From J054 sp965223095 (GTDB lineage Bacteria; Pseudomonadota; Gammaproteobacteria; Steroidobacterales; GCA-2729495), in contig OZ244979.1 of NCBI GenBank assembly GCA_965223095.1, positions 248,001 to 312,000 on the forward strand: a DNA stretch of 64,000 nt. The letters run 5' to 3'. Shown here one piece after another: positions 37,500-47,287 of the stretch; within the stretch, counting starts at the first letter, position 1; every line of letters starts with the position of its first letter. The position numbers were made by a program, and so were the translations under genes. The notes beneath the pieces were generated by a model. That model did not search any database. It was not told the DNA's origin and saw only the letters and a list, made by a program, of their open reading frames with translations.

Positions 37500-37928
37500 A
37501 TGAACCACGCAATTAGCCACGCTGATCGAGACTTTAGAAAACAGCTGGAATCTTGCGAGTTTCCGCTTAGCGACTTCTCTCACCGAGCACATTTGCGTCT
37601 GGCTTACGTGTATCTAGTAGAAAATGGCACAGAAAAGTCCGTCGGCCTCATGCAAGCTGCAATACATCGACTGCTGGCCTATAACAGCCTCGAGCCAGCT
37701 CAAAAGTATCACGAGACCATAACGAGAGCTTGGATATTTGCGATGCATCATTTCATGAGCAGCACCGTGGCTGCGAATTCGGCGGATGAATTGATCGACA
37801 GAAACCCCCAGATGCTAGATTCGCGGATTATGCTGAGCCACTATTCGCCGGAAGTGCTCTTTTCTGATCAAGCTCGCCAGTCTTTCCTGCCGCCCGACCG
37901 TGAGCCGATCCCTCGCCATGAGATCTAA
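37500..37928 (+). CDS. Conserved helical protein of unknown function
   Basis: A 142-residue, mostly helical, soluble protein. FSHRAHLRLAYVYL (about 25-38) and YHETITRAWIFAMHHF (about 70-85) form a pattern I recognise as a conserved hypothetical family with an invariant H-HlRlA and a later kyHeT; the histidines suggest metal or substrate binding. No signal peptide. It overlaps the start of the CpcT-like gene by 11 bases and is probably translated with it. Confidence 0.75.
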   Translation: MNHAISHADRDFRKQLESCEFPLSDFSHRAHLRLAYVYLVENGTEKSVGLMQAAIHRLLAYNSLEPAQKYHETITRAWIFAMHHFMSSTVAANSADELIDRNPQMLDSRIMLSHYSPEVLFSDQARQSFLPPDREPIPRHEI

Positions 37929-38859
37929 AGTAAGCAAACGGTCAATGTTGCTTGTGCGCTTCGCGCCCGGTAAGCCGCTGGCACTGGCCTTGCGGTCATG
38001 GCGATCACTATCGACTAGCCTGTTGCTGATTGTTTGGGGCGCAGTTCTTGCTCAAGGGCAAGATGGCACACCTGGTCAGCGCAACCTGCAAATAATGAAT
38101 GAACTGTTGGTCGGGACCTACGACAATGCCAATCAGCATTACTTTGACGGTCGACTGGAACTGGCCGATGAGCTACGGCATGAACGTCTACATCTAGTTG
38201 TTGAACGAGCCGATGAATCAACACCGGCTAAGCCAGTCTTCAGCTTCGTCCTGAAGAACACCGACAACAAAGAAGATACCCGCGGCAGTCTCAGCTTGGC
38301 AGAGGATGATGACCCGCGCCTGGTAGGTATGCACATCAAAAGCGATGATGAACGACTGAAGGACTGCAATCTGCTGTGGCAACGAGAGGCTGGTCAATTC
38401 ACCGCTGAGGCTGCCTGCGGGCTGCGCATGCAGTTGACGCCGCAAGCTATTTGGTTCGCCTGGGACGGCAAGAAACCTGCCTACGAACTAAGCCGAGCCC
38501 GTCAATTCGGATGCTACGTCGACATTCCCGGCGTGTCCGGCGGGCGCGATGAGCCCTTTGAGCGCTACACCATTGCGCGCATTCATGATCAAGGTGGTCA
38601 TGAGTGGGTGCGCGAGAAGGGCGGCCGCGAGGTTGGCATCACTCTGCGCAACGTGCGCTGGCCCATGAACAACGAGCAAACGGCATTTACCCGCAATTCT
38701 CTCGTGCTGTATGTCAGCGAGCGCACGCACACGGGAATCCGTGAACTAAGCTATGGCTGGACCGAACCTCGGGCCGAAAGGATAGGTCTTAATTTGAAAT
38801 GGCTGCTGGTCAATTGTTACCGAGTCTCAAATCGCGACGTAAGGCCATTTTTCGAATAA
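37918..38859 (+). CDS. CpcT/CpeT-like chromophore lyase family protein
   Basis: A 313-residue protein with an N-terminal hydrophobic segment near residues 28-45 that may be a signal peptide. MNELLVGTYDNANQHYFDG near 61-79 matches the start of the CpcT/CpeT family, whose cyanobacterial members attach bilins to phycobiliproteins; FSNxxQ-type motifs are typical. The C-terminal half (about 200-313) is extra beta-rich sequence. The host shows no phototrophy genes here. Start could instead be at 37945. ATG 37918 overlaps the upstream stop by 11 bases. Confidence 0.7.
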   Translation: MRSKVSKRSMLLVRFAPGKPLALALRSWRSLSTSLLLIVWGAVLAQGQDGTPGQRNLQIMNELLVGTYDNANQHYFDGRLELADELRHERLHLVVERADESTPAKPVFSFVLKNTDNKEDTRGSLSLAEDDDPRLVGMHIKSDDERLKDCNLLWQREAGQFTAEAACGLRMQLTPQAIWFAWDGKKPAYELSRARQFGCYVDIPGVSGGRDEPFERYTIARIHDQGGHEWVREKGGREVGITLRNVRWPMNNEQTAFTRNSLVLYVSERTHTGIRELSYGWTEPRAERIGLNLKWLLVNCYRVSNRDVRPFFE

Positions 38860-38998
38860 TAGTGTCCGCCGCCAGCAAGCGGCGAATATAGAGCCTGGCT
38901 ATGGCCAAGGCGTCGCACCGAGACTAAACTGCCTCAATAACCGGCGCCAAAGAGGCAAAAAGCCCCCGCCGATTTCCCATTAACCCACTGACGGAGCG

Positions 38999-40117
38999 AT
39001 GAGCTTGGCGAAACGCATGGTTTTGATGGCCCTGGCTTTGGCTCTCACCTTCGGTGCGCTATTTGGCTGGAAAGCCTTCGTCGGCCAACAAATTCGCTTG
39101 GCCATGGCCGCCAGCGGACCACCCGTGGCCACGGTATCCACCGACACAGTATCCACAGATGCCTGGGTCCCCGAACTGGCCACGGTGGCAACCTTGCGTT
39201 CCGCACAATCAGTGGATATCAGTGCTCAGCTTGCCGGACAAATTACCCGGCTGCACTTCGACAGCGGCGACGAGGTTGCTCGTGGCGACTTGTTAGCGGA
39301 ACAATTCGTCGCGGATGAGCGGGCCCAGCTCAAGGCATTGCAAGCTGACCTTCGTCTCGCGGAACTCGAAGTACAGCGGATAGATAAACTCGTGCAAGAC
39401 AAACTGGTGCCCAAACGAGAACTCGACGCAGCGACCAGTAAATTGGACCGAGTCAGAGCCGAGGTTGAGAACGTACAAGTCGCCATCGCTAAGAAATCCA
39501 TTCGTGCGCCATTTAATGGCCGTCTGGGAATTCGGCCGGTCAATATTGGTCAATATATCGAACCCGGCGACAAAATCGCGCGGCTTGAATCCTTTGGTAA
39601 GCTCTATGCAGACTTCAAACTGCCGCAACAATCTTTAGCCCAAGTACAAGTCGGCCAGGCCGTTTACATCAACGTTGATGCCTGGCCCGAGAAAACATTC
39701 GGCGGTAGGATCACTGCCATCGAGCCGGCCGTCGACCCCGCTACGAGAAATATTTCCCTGCGCGCGACGGTAGACCCCGCAGACAACGCACTGCGCCCGG
39801 GAATGTTCGGAGAGATTCGCGTGGCATTGCCCGCCAAGCAAGCAGTGCTACTCTTACCCCAGTCCGCCATCAGCTTTAGCCCCTTCGGTAATTCAGTATT
39901 CGTGGTGGACACCAGTGACCAAGGTGCTTTCGTCCGCAACGTCTATGTTGACATCGGCGAAACTCGAGGCGACTTGGTGACCATCCTCGGCGGGTTGCAG
40001 GCGGGGCAAGAAGTCGTCGTTTCAGGACACCATAAACTTCGCGATGGCGCAGCCGTAAAAATAGACAATAGCATTCCGGTCAATGCAGACGCGACCCCCA
40101 ATCCCGGAAATTCCTAA
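38999..40117 (+). CDS. RND efflux periplasmic adaptor (membrane fusion protein)
   Basis: A 372-residue HlyD/AcrA-type adaptor. An N-terminal signal or anchor (about 1-28) is followed by the barrel-sandwich strand SVDISAQLAGQITRLHFDSGDEV, a coiled-coil hairpin (about 105-155, EVQRIDKLVQDK...) and IRAPFNGRLGIRPVNIGQYI. It bridges the inner-membrane pump and an outer-membrane channel. The pump gene follows 6 bases later. No outer-membrane channel gene is adjacent. Confidence 0.93.
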   Translation: MSLAKRMVLMALALALTFGALFGWKAFVGQQIRLAMAASGPPVATVSTDTVSTDAWVPELATVATLRSAQSVDISAQLAGQITRLHFDSGDEVARGDLLAEQFVADERAQLKALQADLRLAELEVQRIDKLVQDKLVPKRELDAATSKLDRVRAEVENVQVAIAKKSIRAPFNGRLGIRPVNIGQYIEPGDKIARLESFGKLYADFKLPQQSLAQVQVGQAVYINVDAWPEKTFGGRITAIEPAVDPATRNISLRATVDPADNALRPGMFGEIRVALPAKQAVLLLPQSAISFSPFGNSVFVVDTSDQGAFVRNVYVDIGETRGDLVTILGGLQAGQEVVVSGHHKLRDGAAVKIDNSIPVNADATPNPGNS

Positions 40118-40123
40118 GCGGGC

Positions 40124-43100
40124 ATGAACTTTACCGACATCTTCATCGAGCGGCCGGTGTTGGCTACGGTGGTCAGCTTACTCATTTTATTGGCGGGATT
40201 ACGCTCGTTCCAAGTACTGACGGTTAGACAGTACCCCGAAAGTAAAAGCGTGGTCGTCACGGTCTCTACCAGTTATGCCGGTGCCGATGCACAACTCGTA
40301 CAAGGTTTTATTACCACGCCCTTGGAACGAGAAATTGCCTCAGCAGATGGTATCGACTACCTGGAATCCAGTAGCCTGCAGGGAACTAGCGTTATATCGG
40401 CGTTTCTCGACTTGGACTACGACCCCTGGGATGCGCTGACGCAAATAACCTCAAAAGTTAATCGCGTACGCAGCGACTTGCCACAGGGCAGTGAGGACCC
40501 AAGCATTAGTGTCGCGGTGGGCGAAACCACCGCGGACATGTATCTGAGTTTTGACAGCAAGACCCTGCCGCAAAACCAAATCACCGACTACTTGGTAAGA
40601 GTAGTACAGCCAAGAATAGAAGCCGTTGAGGGCGTGCAAGAAGCAGAAATAATCGGCGGCCGCTTCTTCGCCATGCGCGTTTGGCTAGATCCGGTACGCA
40701 TGACGGCGCTGCAAGTAACGCCTTCTGACGTACGCGCCGCGTTAGCGAAAAATAACTATCAAGCCGCTGTGGGACGTACCAAGGGCGATGCAATCTCGGT
40801 AAACCTAAAAGCGGAAACAGATCTAGAAGACGTGGAAGCTTTTCGCAATTTGGTACTGCGCGAAGAAGCCGGCGCAATCCTGCGACTCAAAGATGTGGCC
40901 GAAGTGGTGCTGGGCGCCGAGGACTACGACGTGTCCTTTGCATATAACGGTGATGTCGCTGTATCCATGGGAATTTACACGCTGCCTGATGCGAATGCCC
41001 TCACGGTGATTCGAACCATTCGAGAAATCTTTCCGGAAATTGTGGCCAGTCTGCCGCCGGGAGTCGAAGGCCGTATCCCCTATGACCGCACGCGGTACAT
41101 TGAGGATGCCATCAGCGAAGTCATCAAGACACTCATGGAAGCGGCCGCCATTGTGGCGGTGGTGATATTCCTATTCTTGGGAAATATTCGGTCCGTCGCC
41201 ATACCCATCATCGCGATTCCCGTGTCTTTGGTGGGCGTGGGTGCGCTCATGTTATTGCTTGGCTACTCCATCAATCTGCTCACCCTACTCGCCTTGGTGA
41301 TTGCCATCGGCCTGGTGGTGGATGATGCCATCATTGTCGTGGAGAACATTCAGCGCCACATTGAAAATGGTATGCAAGCCCGCGCGGCGGCGCTAATAGG
41401 CGCTAGGGAATTGTTTACACCCATCATTGCCATGACCATCACGCTGGTTGCGGTTTACGCACCCATCGGGTTTTCCGGCGGCCTGACCGGCAGTTTGTTC
41501 GGTGAATTTGCCTTCACCCTGGCCGGCGCCGTTTTAGTTTCCGGCGTTGTTGCACTCACCTTATCGCCGACCATGTCGGCGCGGTTGCTGCGCACAGATA
41601 TGGGTCGCAGCGGGCTGGAGAAGTTTCTAGACCGGGCATTTCATAACTTGCGCGAGATCTACGCACGCTATCTAAGCAGCAGTTTGGATTACGTGCCCGT
41701 CACTGTCTTATTTTCGGTCACTTTATTGGCCAGCATTTACTTCATGTTCACCACGGCACCCCAGGAGCTGGCACCCGAAGAAGATCAAGGCATTGTGCTG
41801 ATTTCCGCCACCGGCTCGGCAAATACCTCGCCGGATCAACTCTCACGCTACACAAGCGCACTGGCCAAAAATCTTCAGGGCCTGGAAGAAGTCGACGCAA
41901 GCTTCTTGTTCAACGGCAGCCCGGGACGTGGGCCGGCGGCGAACAATTTAGCTCTGGCCGGCTTGGTTCTGAAGCCATGGAGCGAACGTGACCGACTCGC
42001 TCAAGACTTGGTGCCGAAGGTGCAGCAGCTCGCGGACGGCATTGCTGGACTGCAGTCCGCCGCCTTCTCTCTACCGACTTTGCCCGGTGCTGGTGGGGGC
42101 CTACCGGTCAAAGTGGTGGTGGGTGCCGCCGATTCATCCGAGGCGGTTTATCAAGTGGCGCAATCCTTACTGGCGCGTGCTTGGCAAAGCGGGCTGTTCG
42201 TATTTGCCGACATCGACATGAAATACGACCGAGCACAAGGCGAAATTCAGATAGATCGCAACAAGGCGGCGGCCTTGGGTATCGACATGGAACAGCTTGG
42301 CGTTGATATAGGCACCATGCTGGGCGGCGACTTCGTCAATCGCTTCAATCTGGAAGGCCGTAGTTATAAGGTCATTCCACAAGTTGCACGGCGGTATCGC
42401 CTTAATCCAGATCAGCTGCGCGAATTTCGCGTTAAAAACCGGGACGGACAGCTGGTATCCCTTGGGTCCATGGTAGCGGTGAACACGTCGGTGCAACCTC
42501 AACGTTTACAACGTTTTCAGCAGCGCAACGCCGCGACCCTGTCCGCCGTGCCGATACCCGGCGTCACCTTGGGCGAAGCCCTTAAATACTTGGACGAACA
42601 AGCCGAGGAAATTCTACCGCGAGGGTACACCCTGGACTACGCTGGCGCATCGCGACAATACATCCAGGAACGTGGCACCTTGATCGCGACCTTCTTTTTC
42701 GCGCTGCTCGTGATCTATCTGGTATTGGCCGCACAATTCGAATCCTTTCGTGACCCCCTCATCATGCTGGTCAGTGTCCCCATGTCCATTGCCGGGGCTC
42801 TGATCTTTCTGACCTTGGGCTTTGCAACGGTAAATATCTATACCCAGGTGGGCCTAATTACGCTAATTGGCCTAATCAGCAAACACGGAATTTTGATTGT
42901 GCAATTTGCCAACCAATTGCAAGCTCAGGAAAACTTGGATAAGCGCGCCGCCATTGAAAAAGCCGCCGTGATTCGTTTACGCCCTATTTTGATGACCACC
43001 GGTGCAATGGTGCTGGGTGTAGTGCCACTGCTGTTGGCCAGCGGCGCGGGTGCCGCTTCACGCTTTGACATCGGCTTGGTCATCGCAAGTGGCATGTCAT

Positions 43101-43201
43101 TGGGCACCTTATTTACCATCTTCGTGGTACCAGCCATGTACTTGCTATTAGCGGGCGACCGCCGGGTACCAGTATCCGCGGCTGTCGAACTCAGCCCTTA
43201 G
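40124..43201 (+). CDS. RND multidrug efflux permease, AcrB/HAE1 type
   Basis: A 1025-residue trimeric proton-driven pump. It has the usual two-fold repeat of 12 helices and two large periplasmic loops. The proton-relay pair lies in VVDDAIIVVENI (TM4, near residues 404-415) and the partner lysine in ISKHGILIVQFAN (TM10, near 922-934). The GxPRxxG-like and FxxxT segments are present. It forms an operon with the adaptor at 38999 and resembles MexI/MexF-type pumps; drug range is unknown. The last 11 bases overlap the convergent DUF2189 gene. Confidence 0.96.
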   Translation: MNFTDIFIERPVLATVVSLLILLAGLRSFQVLTVRQYPESKSVVVTVSTSYAGADAQLVQGFITTPLEREIASADGIDYLESSSLQGTSVISAFLDLDYDPWDALTQITSKVNRVRSDLPQGSEDPSISVAVGETTADMYLSFDSKTLPQNQITDYLVRVVQPRIEAVEGVQEAEIIGGRFFAMRVWLDPVRMTALQVTPSDVRAALAKNNYQAAVGRTKGDAISVNLKAETDLEDVEAFRNLVLREEAGAILRLKDVAEVVLGAEDYDVSFAYNGDVAVSMGIYTLPDANALTVIRTIREIFPEIVASLPPGVEGRIPYDRTRYIEDAISEVIKTLMEAAAIVAVVIFLFLGNIRSVAIPIIAIPVSLVGVGALMLLLGYSINLLTLLALVIAIGLVVDDAIIVVENIQRHIENGMQARAAALIGARELFTPIIAMTITLVAVYAPIGFSGGLTGSLFGEFAFTLAGAVLVSGVVALTLSPTMSARLLRTDMGRSGLEKFLDRAFHNLREIYARYLSSSLDYVPVTVLFSVTLLASIYFMFTTAPQELAPEEDQGIVLISATGSANTSPDQLSRYTSALAKNLQGLEEVDASFLFNGSPGRGPAANNLALAGLVLKPWSERDRLAQDLVPKVQQLADGIAGLQSAAFSLPTLPGAGGGLPVKVVVGAADSSEAVYQVAQSLLARAWQSGLFVFADIDMKYDRAQGEIQIDRNKAAALGIDMEQLGVDIGTMLGGDFVNRFNLEGRSYKVIPQVARRYRLNPDQLREFRVKNRDGQLVSLGSMVAVNTSVQPQRLQRFQQRNAATLSAVPIPGVTLGEALKYLDEQAEEILPRGYTLDYAGASRQYIQERGTLIATFFFALLVIYLVLAAQFESFRDPLIMLVSVPMSIAGALIFLTLGFATVNIYTQVGLITLIGLISKHGILIVQFANQLQAQENLDKRAAIEKAAVIRLRPILMTTGAMVLGVVPLLLASGAGAASRFDIGLVIASGMSLGTLFTIFVVPAMYLLLAGDRRVPVSAAVELSP

Positions 43202-44021
43202 AAGATACTTGTGGTCGGGGGCGGGCAGTCACACCGTGCGTATGCCGCGGGAAGGCGCTGACGTCGATGGTTTCCAAATAACCATGCCAAGTCGCATGCC
43301 CCAGTAGCGGAATAACCAGTAGTAGGCCCAATAGCGCGGTCGCAAACCCAAGCGCCAGCAATACGACAATAACCACGACCCACACCAGCATGGCGCGCTT
43401 GTTTCGGAGGCAAGCGTTGATACTGGTTACCACGGCCGTCACGGCATCCACATCCCGATGCATGATCATGGGTAAGGAAAAGGCGCTGGCCGTAAAAGCA
43501 ATGGCGGCAAAAATTGAACCCACTGCGCTACCGATACCCAAGTAAGTAAGCAGATCACCAATTTCGGGATCTGACTCCATGGGAAAAAACACATGCACCA
43601 TAGAACCCGCCCGCGCCCAAATCAGGAACACCACGAGTAGCATCAAGGCAAAGATCATTTCCGTGCCGATTCGCCGCACGCCGGCTTCACGAAAACTACG
43701 CCGATGGGTTGGTGTTTCACCCCGTTCTAGCTGAGCTGATATGGCATAGAGTCCAAGGCACATGACAGGCCCGATAAACACAAAGCCCGACAAAGCGGCC
43801 AGCAGTAACCAGTAGCTTCCGTAGCGAAAGGCCACGAGACTCATCAGCATGCTCACCGCCACAGCGAACAGCCCATAAGACAAGCTTAATAAAGGCGCCG
43901 CAAGCAGGTCCTGCCAACCTTTTCGCAGCCAGCCGAAGGCAGCCAGCGGTGCCAAACTGTGGCACGGAGCCAGCATCGGTAGCGGTTCGTTTTCTGGAAT
44001 ACCAGTCTCCGATTCCACCAT
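43191..44021 (-). CDS. DUF2189-family membrane protein
   Basis: A 276-residue protein with about six hydrophobic helices and a glycine-rich loop (GWLRKGWQDLLAAPLLSLSYG near 36-56) characteristic of DUF2189 integral membrane proteins. Several GLYAISAQLERGETP-like motifs follow. Function unknown. I used the ATG at 44021; an upstream TTG at 44042 is possible. Confidence 0.82.
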   Translation of the reverse strand: MVESETGIPENEPLPMLAPCHSLAPLAAFGWLRKGWQDLLAAPLLSLSYGLFAVAVSMLMSLVAFRYGSYWLLLAALSGFVFIGPVMCLGLYAISAQLERGETPTHRRSFREAGVRRIGTEMIFALMLLVVFLIWARAGSMVHVFFPMESDPEIGDLLTYLGIGSAVGSIFAAIAFTASAFSLPMIMHRDVDAVTAVVTSINACLRNKRAMLVWVVVIVVLLALGFATALLGLLLVIPLLGHATWHGYLETIDVSAFPRHTHGVTARPRPQVSSKG

Positions 44022-44187
44022 AGGCAAATCTGCTCTCGCCAATGCCTAGCCATGATAGCGCTAAAGAGCTGCCGGGGCATTAGGCGCCTGCCATCTCGCC
44101 ATTGTGTGACCTAGGCCCGGCAATTATGTCCCCTAGGCCACCAGGGAGGGCGGGGTCAGGGTAAGTTGGGGAATGGAGGATTCGCTG

Positions 44188-44466
44188 ATGAATAACAATA
44201 AGAATGCATCTAGCACGCCGCTGACAAAACCGGAGCAGCTACGCAGTTTGGCCGGAGACTTAACCGAAGTGCATGGTCTGTTGGATCTGCTATGCGCTGA
44301 ACTCGGCGGCGGCGGAATTGTTCCGGCCAGTGATCTGGAACCTGTTATTGCCGAAGCCGTGCCAAAACTCCGCAACGCCGTGAATAGCATGCAGGCCCTG
44401 GCAACGGATTCTGAAAACGGCTCTGCCGATCAGTCCGCCGGAAAACGAAATCCTTTGTTGATGTAG
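44188..44466 (+). CDS. Small helical protein, unknown
   Basis: A 92-residue, mostly helical protein with a low-complexity N-terminus and C-terminus. The ATG at 44188 has GGAGG 8 bases upstream, which is why I chose it over the ATG at 44173. The core LTEVHGLLDLLCAELG followed by LRNAVNSMQAL suggests a small alpha-hairpin. No family recognised. Confidence 0.65.
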   Translation: MNNNKNASSTPLTKPEQLRSLAGDLTEVHGLLDLLCAELGGGGIVPASDLEPVIAEAVPKLRNAVNSMQALATDSENGSADQSAGKRNPLLM

Positions 44467-44473
44467 CGGTCGC

Positions 44474-45460
44474 CTAGTTCGGGTCACTCGCCACCGGCGG
44501 CAAGGTCCGCAAGAATGCATAAATGGCCGACAAATCTTCGTCGGACATACCGGCATAAGCACCCCAATTCATTAGCGTATTGTCTTCCAGTTGCGCCACC
44601 GGAATACGCTGGCCACGCTGACGAAAAGTTGCGATGAAATCTTCGCGGCTCCAGTTCAGCAAGCCGGAGATGTGCGGTGTTAAATTTCCAGAAAAAATAC
44701 GCCGGTCTCCCATATTAAAGGCAACACCGCCGGCATAACGGCGTCCCGGAATCACGCCTTGCCCCCGCCCCTTACGCGGCGAATGACAAAATTCACAACG
44801 GGCCACGGTGGCCAAATATTCGCCATAGGCAATTTGCTCGCTGGATGGGGGCGCAAGCACGGGTTCGGTCAAGGGTTCCGGCCAAAGTTGAATGAGTAAG
44901 TTCATCGGGAAGTCGATTGATTTCTCCGCACGCACGCTCCCCACCGGGTCGAGTGAGCGCATGTAGGTAACCACGGCAGCAACATCTTCATCGGCCAGAG
45001 ACCGATAAACGAAGTACGGCATGATGGGAAACAAGCCGCGACCGTGGCGATCCACGCCTTCGCGAATTGCCCGGATAATTTCACCATCGGTCCAATCGCC
45101 GATTCCGGTGACCGCGTCCGGCGTAATATTGCGCATGCACATCAGCCCCGGAAATCCCCGGTTATCGGCATTGCCGGCAATACCGATGGTTTTGGTATTG
45201 CGGTCCATGCAAGCGCGGCCCGCGCCCAGGGGCGGTTTGGGCGGGCCGCCGTATAGGCTCCAATCACGCTCGGAATGACAATCGTTACAGAGCAGCACGT
45301 GCTCGACGAGGTAGCGGCCGTGGGCGAGCGCCTCGGGATTCTTGGGTGCGACGGTTGTCGACGCCTGCCGCTGACGCGGCAGTAGCTGCTGATACGCCAG
45401 TACCAGCGCTAGGGCACCAAGCAAAGCAAGCAAGGCCAGTCCGATCCAGCCGCGACGCAT
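44474..45460 (-). CDS. Membrane-anchored diheme cytochrome c
   Basis: A 328-residue protein with an N-terminal membrane anchor (about 5-24) and two c-type heme motifs: CNDCH at 58-62 and CEFCH at 222-226. Methionines such as that in LMCMRNITP near 107-114 and in FNMGDRRIFSGNLTP could be axial ligands. The layout resembles alcohol dehydrogenase-type cytochrome subunits, but they have three hemes. It probably carries electrons in the periplasm. It lies 4 bases after the ABC exporter stop. ATG 45460 was chosen over an upstream frame extension. Confidence 0.85.
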   Translation of the reverse strand: MRRGWIGLALLALLGALALVLAYQQLLPRQRQASTTVAPKNPEALAHGRYLVEHVLLCNDCHSERDWSLYGGPPKPPLGAGRACMDRNTKTIGIAGNADNRGFPGLMCMRNITPDAVTGIGDWTDGEIIRAIREGVDRHGRGLFPIMPYFVYRSLADEDVAAVVTYMRSLDPVGSVRAEKSIDFPMNLLIQLWPEPLTEPVLAPPSSEQIAYGEYLATVARCEFCHSPRKGRGQGVIPGRRYAGGVAFNMGDRRIFSGNLTPHISGLLNWSREDFIATFRQRGQRIPVAQLEDNTLMNWGAYAGMSDEDLSAIYAFLRTLPPVASDPN

Positions 45461-45464
45461 TAAA

Positions 45465-47276
45465 TTATGCTTCCGCAAGCCGAGCCGGCGGCGAACTGGA
45501 AGAAACGCCGAACTGCAACTCCGCCAAGCGCGCATAGAGCTCGTCGCGTGCCACCAATTCAGCATGGCGACCTACATCGACAATGCGACCTTGGTCCATC
45601 ACCACAATTCGATCGGCTTTCAGCACGGTGGCCAAGCGATGCGCAATGACCAGCGTGGTGCGATCCTTTTCGAGAAATTCCAGGGCATCTTGGACCAGGC
45701 GCTCGCTCTCTGCATCCAATGAACTGGTGGCTTCATCGAGCAATAAGATGGGCGGGTCCTTCAAGATTGCCCGCGCAATGGCAACGCGCTGCTTTTGCCC
45801 CCCCGACAGTCGCGTCCCGCGCTCACCCAAAAACGTGTCATAGCCATCGGGCAAGGCGCGAATAAACTCATCGGCAGCCGCTGCTTTCGCCGCCGATTCA
45901 ATTTCATCGTCCGTGGCCTCGGGACGACCGAAACGAATATTTTCACGCGCCGTCGCACCGAAGATGACCGTTTCCTGGGGCACAATGCCGATTCGCTCCC
46001 TGACCACTTGGGGATCAGCCCGGGCGATGTCAACACCATCAACCAAAACACGGCCCGCTTGAGGGTCATAGAACCGCAGAAGAATCTGGAAAGTCGTGCT
46101 CTTACCCGCACCCGACGGGCCAACGATCGCCACTTTCTCGCCGGGTTCTATGTTGAAACTCAGGTCATCCAGCGCCTTGACACTTGGCCGGGACGGATAG
46201 CTGAAACTCACTGACTCGAACTCAACCCGCCCCTCCCGGCTTTCCGGCAGCGGCAGCGGGTTCGCCGGCGCCTGAATAGCCGACTCGGTATCCAAAAGCT
46301 CTAACAATCGCTCCATGGCGCCGGCCGCGCGTTGCAACTCACCCCAGACTTCGCTCAAGGACGCCGCCGACATCGCCACGAACATCGCGTACAGAACGAA
46401 CTGGCCTAACACGCCCCCGGTCATATCGCCTTCTAATACAGAGCGCGCACCCACCCAGAGCACCACGATCAATGCGCCGAACAAAAACGTTGTCGCGGTG
46501 GTAGAAAAAAGTGCCCGCGCGCGGATTCGCCGGATGGCCGTATCGAAACTTTCTTTCACCATGGCGCTGAAGCGGGTGCTTTCAAGCGCCTCGGCCGTAA
46601 ACGCTTGGACTGTCGAAACAGCATTCAAAGTTTCGCCCGCAATGCCGCTGGCGTCGGCAATTCGATCTTGGGAATCGCGCGACAAGCGACGAACCCAGCG
46701 GCCGATGAGGATGATGGGTATCAACACCGCCGGCAACAAAATGACAATGAGACCCATCAGGCGCAAGTTGGTGAAAGCCAAAAGAATTAGCGCGCCCACA
46801 AATTGAATTGACGATCTAAGAATGATGGAAAGACCGACACCCGAGATTGATTGGATTAGGGTTGTGTCGGCCGTCAAGCGTGACAACACTTCGCCGGTTT
46901 TGGTGGTTTCATAGAAGGCTGGATCCATGCGAATCAAATGGGCGTAAAGTTGGTCTCGTAGATCAGCAACGACCCGCTCTCCCAACCAATTCACGAAATA
47001 AGCCCGCGCCGCGGCGAATAGCCCAAAGAGCAAGGCCACGGCCAATAGAATGCCGAAGTATCGATCCACCAAGGCAGCGTTCTCGGCGGTGAACCCAAAA
47101 TCGATCACGTAACGCACAGCAATGGGCAGCGCCAGAAATGCGCCGGACGCGGCCAATAGCGCAATCATGGCCAGTAATAAAGTCCCTCGATAGGGCCAAA
47201 TGAAGGGCCATAGGGAACGCAAAGGCCGCAAAGAGCGGCCCTTGGGACGATCAATTTTGTCTGCGTGCGGAGGCAT
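45465..47276 (-). CDS. ABC exporter, MsbA/ABCB type (fused permease-ATPase)
   Basis: A 603-residue half-transporter. Six transmembrane helices (about 28-310) precede a nucleotide-binding domain with Walker A GPSGAGKST, Q-loop, signature LSGGQ, Walker B ILLLDEATSSLD and the H-loop histidine in VIAHRL. It works as a homodimer and probably exports lipids or drugs. I chose the ATG at 47276; a GTG at 47315 is the alternative. A palindrome covers the start codon, and a MarR-type regulator is divergent from it. Confidence 0.93.
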   Translation of the reverse strand: MPPHADKIDRPKGRSLRPLRSLWPFIWPYRGTLLLAMIALLAASGAFLALPIAVRYVIDFGFTAENAALVDRYFGILLAVALLFGLFAAARAYFVNWLGERVVADLRDQLYAHLIRMDPAFYETTKTGEVLSRLTADTTLIQSISGVGLSIILRSSIQFVGALILLAFTNLRLMGLIVILLPAVLIPIILIGRWVRRLSRDSQDRIADASGIAGETLNAVSTVQAFTAEALESTRFSAMVKESFDTAIRRIRARALFSTTATTFLFGALIVVLWVGARSVLEGDMTGGVLGQFVLYAMFVAMSAASLSEVWGELQRAAGAMERLLELLDTESAIQAPANPLPLPESREGRVEFESVSFSYPSRPSVKALDDLSFNIEPGEKVAIVGPSGAGKSTTFQILLRFYDPQAGRVLVDGVDIARADPQVVRERIGIVPQETVIFGATARENIRFGRPEATDDEIESAAKAAAADEFIRALPDGYDTFLGERGTRLSGGQKQRVAIARAILKDPPILLLDEATSSLDAESERLVQDALEFLEKDRTTLVIAHRLATVLKADRIVVMDQGRIVDVGRHAELVARDELYARLAELQFGVSSSSPPARLAEA

Positions 47277-47287
47277 TCTTAAGAATG
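47274..47287. promoter_or_regulatory. Perfect 14-bp palindrome over the ABC exporter start
   Basis: CATTCTTAAGAATG is its own reverse complement and includes the ATG of the ABC exporter gene on the minus strand. Perfect palindromes of this size beside a MarR-type gene are often operators. It could equally be chance, since part of it is the ribosome binding site and start. Confidence 0.35.

Noticed and set aside
38864..38884. CGCCGC/GCGGCG hairpin before the efflux adaptor as a terminator
   Set aside because: Short stem and no T-run on either strand.
39128..39160. Near-repeat of a 15-base unit (GTATCCACCGAC / GTATCCACAGAT) in the adaptor gene
   Set aside because: A two-copy local duplication in coding sequence with no sign of function.
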